Part shown: positions 5,725 through 6,115 of the stretch, piece after piece | Layout of the letters: every line of letters starts with the position of its first letter | Numbering within the stretch: position 1 is the first letter of the stretch | From: an uncultured Lachnospiraceae bacterium | GTDB lineage: Bacteria > Bacillota > Clostridia > Lachnospirales > Lachnospiraceae | Assembly (NCBI GenBank): GCA_947177515.1 | Contig: CAMWUU010000227.1 | Coordinates: 1 to 6,115, forward strand | Length of the DNA: 6,115 nucleotides | Direction of reading: 5' to 3' | Notes under the pieces: generated by a model | Told to the model about the DNA's origin: nothing | Database searches by the model: none | Seen by the model: only the letters and a program-made list of their open reading frames with translations | Made by a program: the position numbers and the translations under genes

Positions 5725-5880
5725 CTAATGAACAAAGCAGGCAACAAAGCATTTTGCAAATCCATTATACTTAGTTTTCTCTCCGATTACAAGCAGAATG
5801 AGCATCTGATTTTCATTTAATTTATGCATACCATATCCATCCATCACCTTGTCAATCCATATCGAAATAAATACCCGCAT
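5725..5880 (-). other. Possible 51-residue ORF or remnant
   Basis: From ATG 5880 the frame reads MRVFISIWIDKVMDGYGMHK and later LNENQMLILLVIGEK, stopping at TAG 5725. The amino-acid make-up looks protein-like, but there is no Shine-Dalgarno site and the mannanase promoter lies inside it, so a remnant is more likely than an active gene. I recognise no family. Confidence 0.2.
5764..5792 (-). promoter_or_regulatory. SigA-type promoter for the mannanase gene
   Basis: On the minus strand TTGTAA (5792-5787) and TATAAT (5769-5764) are separated by exactly 17 nt. A start near 5757 gives a leader of about 228 nt to the mannanase ATG at 5529. Confidence 0.65.
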
Positions 5881-5912
5881 TTCATTTTGCAGTGGCAAAT
5901 AAAGCAGGGATA

Positions 5913-5921
5913 TGATATAAT
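5913..5921 (+). promoter_or_regulatory. Extended -10 promoter ahead of the repeat array
   Basis: TGATATAAT (5913-5921) is a perfect extended -10; TGGCAA at 5893-5898, 17 nt upstream, is a weak -35. A start near 5928 would place the whole right-edge repeat array at the 5' end of a plus-strand transcript leaving the window. Confidence 0.5.
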
Positions 5922-5950
5922 GTGCGCGTAACCACCTTCTCTTAAACCTA

Positions 5951-6034
5951 GATTTTTAGTTCTGGGAGCTTTGCGGACAGAAACTGTTTCCTAGTGGATG
6001 GGTACTGGGAGGGGGCATACGGAACTTAAAAATC
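5951..6034 (+). ncRNA. Truncated copy of the structured element (copy B', right edge)
   Basis: This unit has the apical part and 3' half of the element: P3, TTCTG 5960-5964 with CAGAA 5978-5982, enclosing a GGA/GGA loop (5965-5967 with 5975-5977); the P2 3' strand CTGTTTCC (5984-5991); the P1 3' strand GGTACTG (6001-6007); GGA (6008-6010); the P0 3' strand (6011-6020); and the tail GGAACTTAAAAATC. Its 5' strands of P0, P1 and P2 are missing. Instead GATTTTTAGTTC (5951-5962) can pair with GAACTTAAAAATC (6022-6034) over 12 bp with one bulge, competing with P3. Confidence 0.5.
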
Positions 6035-6114
6035 AGTATGCCCCCGGACAGTGCCGGAAACAGGTTCTGGGAGCTTTGCGGACAGAAACTGTTTCCTGGT
6101 GGGTGGGTACTGGG
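5959..6114 (+). repeat. 51-bp direct repeat, period 105 bp
   Basis: Positions 5959-6009 and 6064-6114 match at 49 of 51 bases; the differences are A5993/G6098 and A5998/G6103. The second copy is cut by the window end, so the number of units is unknown. The repeat is the shared core of two consecutive structured-element units. Confidence 0.9.
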
Positions 6115-6115
6115 T
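6036..6115 (+). ncRNA. Structured element copy B, cut by the window end
   Basis: The order of segments is the P0 5' strand GTATGCCCCC (6036-6045), GGA (6046-6048), P1 CAGTGCC (6049-6055) pairing with GGTACTG (6106-6112, one G/T), P2 GGAAACAG (6056-6063) with CTGTTTCC (6089-6096), P3 TTCTG (6065-6069) with CAGAA (6083-6087), and an apical GGA/GGA loop (6070-6072 with 6080-6082). About 9 unpaired nt separate the 3' strands of P2 and P1, as in copy A (8 nt). The 3' strand of P0 would lie beyond the window; the last base gives GGT where GGA is expected. The P0 5' strand can also pair perfectly over 10 bp with the P0 3' strand of the preceding unit (6011-6020). Confidence 0.6.

Noticed and set aside
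6011..6045. Intrinsic terminator
   Set aside because: The 10-bp GC-rich stem is followed by CGGACAG, not a T-run, and both arms are P0 strands of the repeated element.
5959..6115. CRISPR-like direct repeat with a spacer
   Set aside because: Only two copies are visible, the 51-bp repeat is long, and the interval carries the stems of the structured element rather than unique spacer DNA.

Overview
The window looks like chromosomal DNA from a low-to-mid GC Gram-positive gut anaerobe, most likely a Clostridia/Lachnospiraceae-type Firmicute. This is inferred from purine-rich Shine-Dalgarno sites (AGGAG, GGAGG), SigA-like promoters with TATAAT and extended TGnTATAAT boxes, a LytTR/GHKL two-component pair, and a cytoplasmic GH26 mannanase. 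No species can be named from the sequence.

Left half, all on the minus strand, in transcription order: a 53-codon unidentified ORF (3706-3867) overlaps by 4 bases (ATGA) the start of a serine hydrolase of the beta-lactamase class C / YbbE type (2684-3709). Next come a poorly defined gap with a possible 37-codon ORF, a six-helix HdeD/DUF308 membrane protein (1768-2355) with its own extended -10 promoter, a LytTR response regulator (983-1681) and a short soluble GHKL histidine kinase (155-823). Imperfect 18-bp tandem repeats and a hairpin lie beyond the kinase.

Right half: a plus-strand gene for a small bacterial PH-like protein (4176-4520) converges on a minus-strand GH26 endo-mannanase gene (4567-5529). 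The mannanase has a good promoter about 235 bases upstream, and its leader contains two small open frames that look like gene remnants. From about 5913 a plus-strand promoter leads into a repeat array that runs off the window.

The most notable observation is a structured element of roughly 105-110 nt, apparently present in related copies. One copy fills the gap between the response regulator and kinase genes and ends against the kinase ribosome-binding site. A tandem, partly truncated set occupies the right edge (5951-6115), downstream of a promoter. Compared by hand, the copies share an architecture of nested stems interrupted by two symmetric GGA/GGA internal loops, with compensating base changes in several stems. 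This suggests a conserved structured RNA rather than simple repeat DNA. I do not recognise it as a named family, and no database could be consulted.
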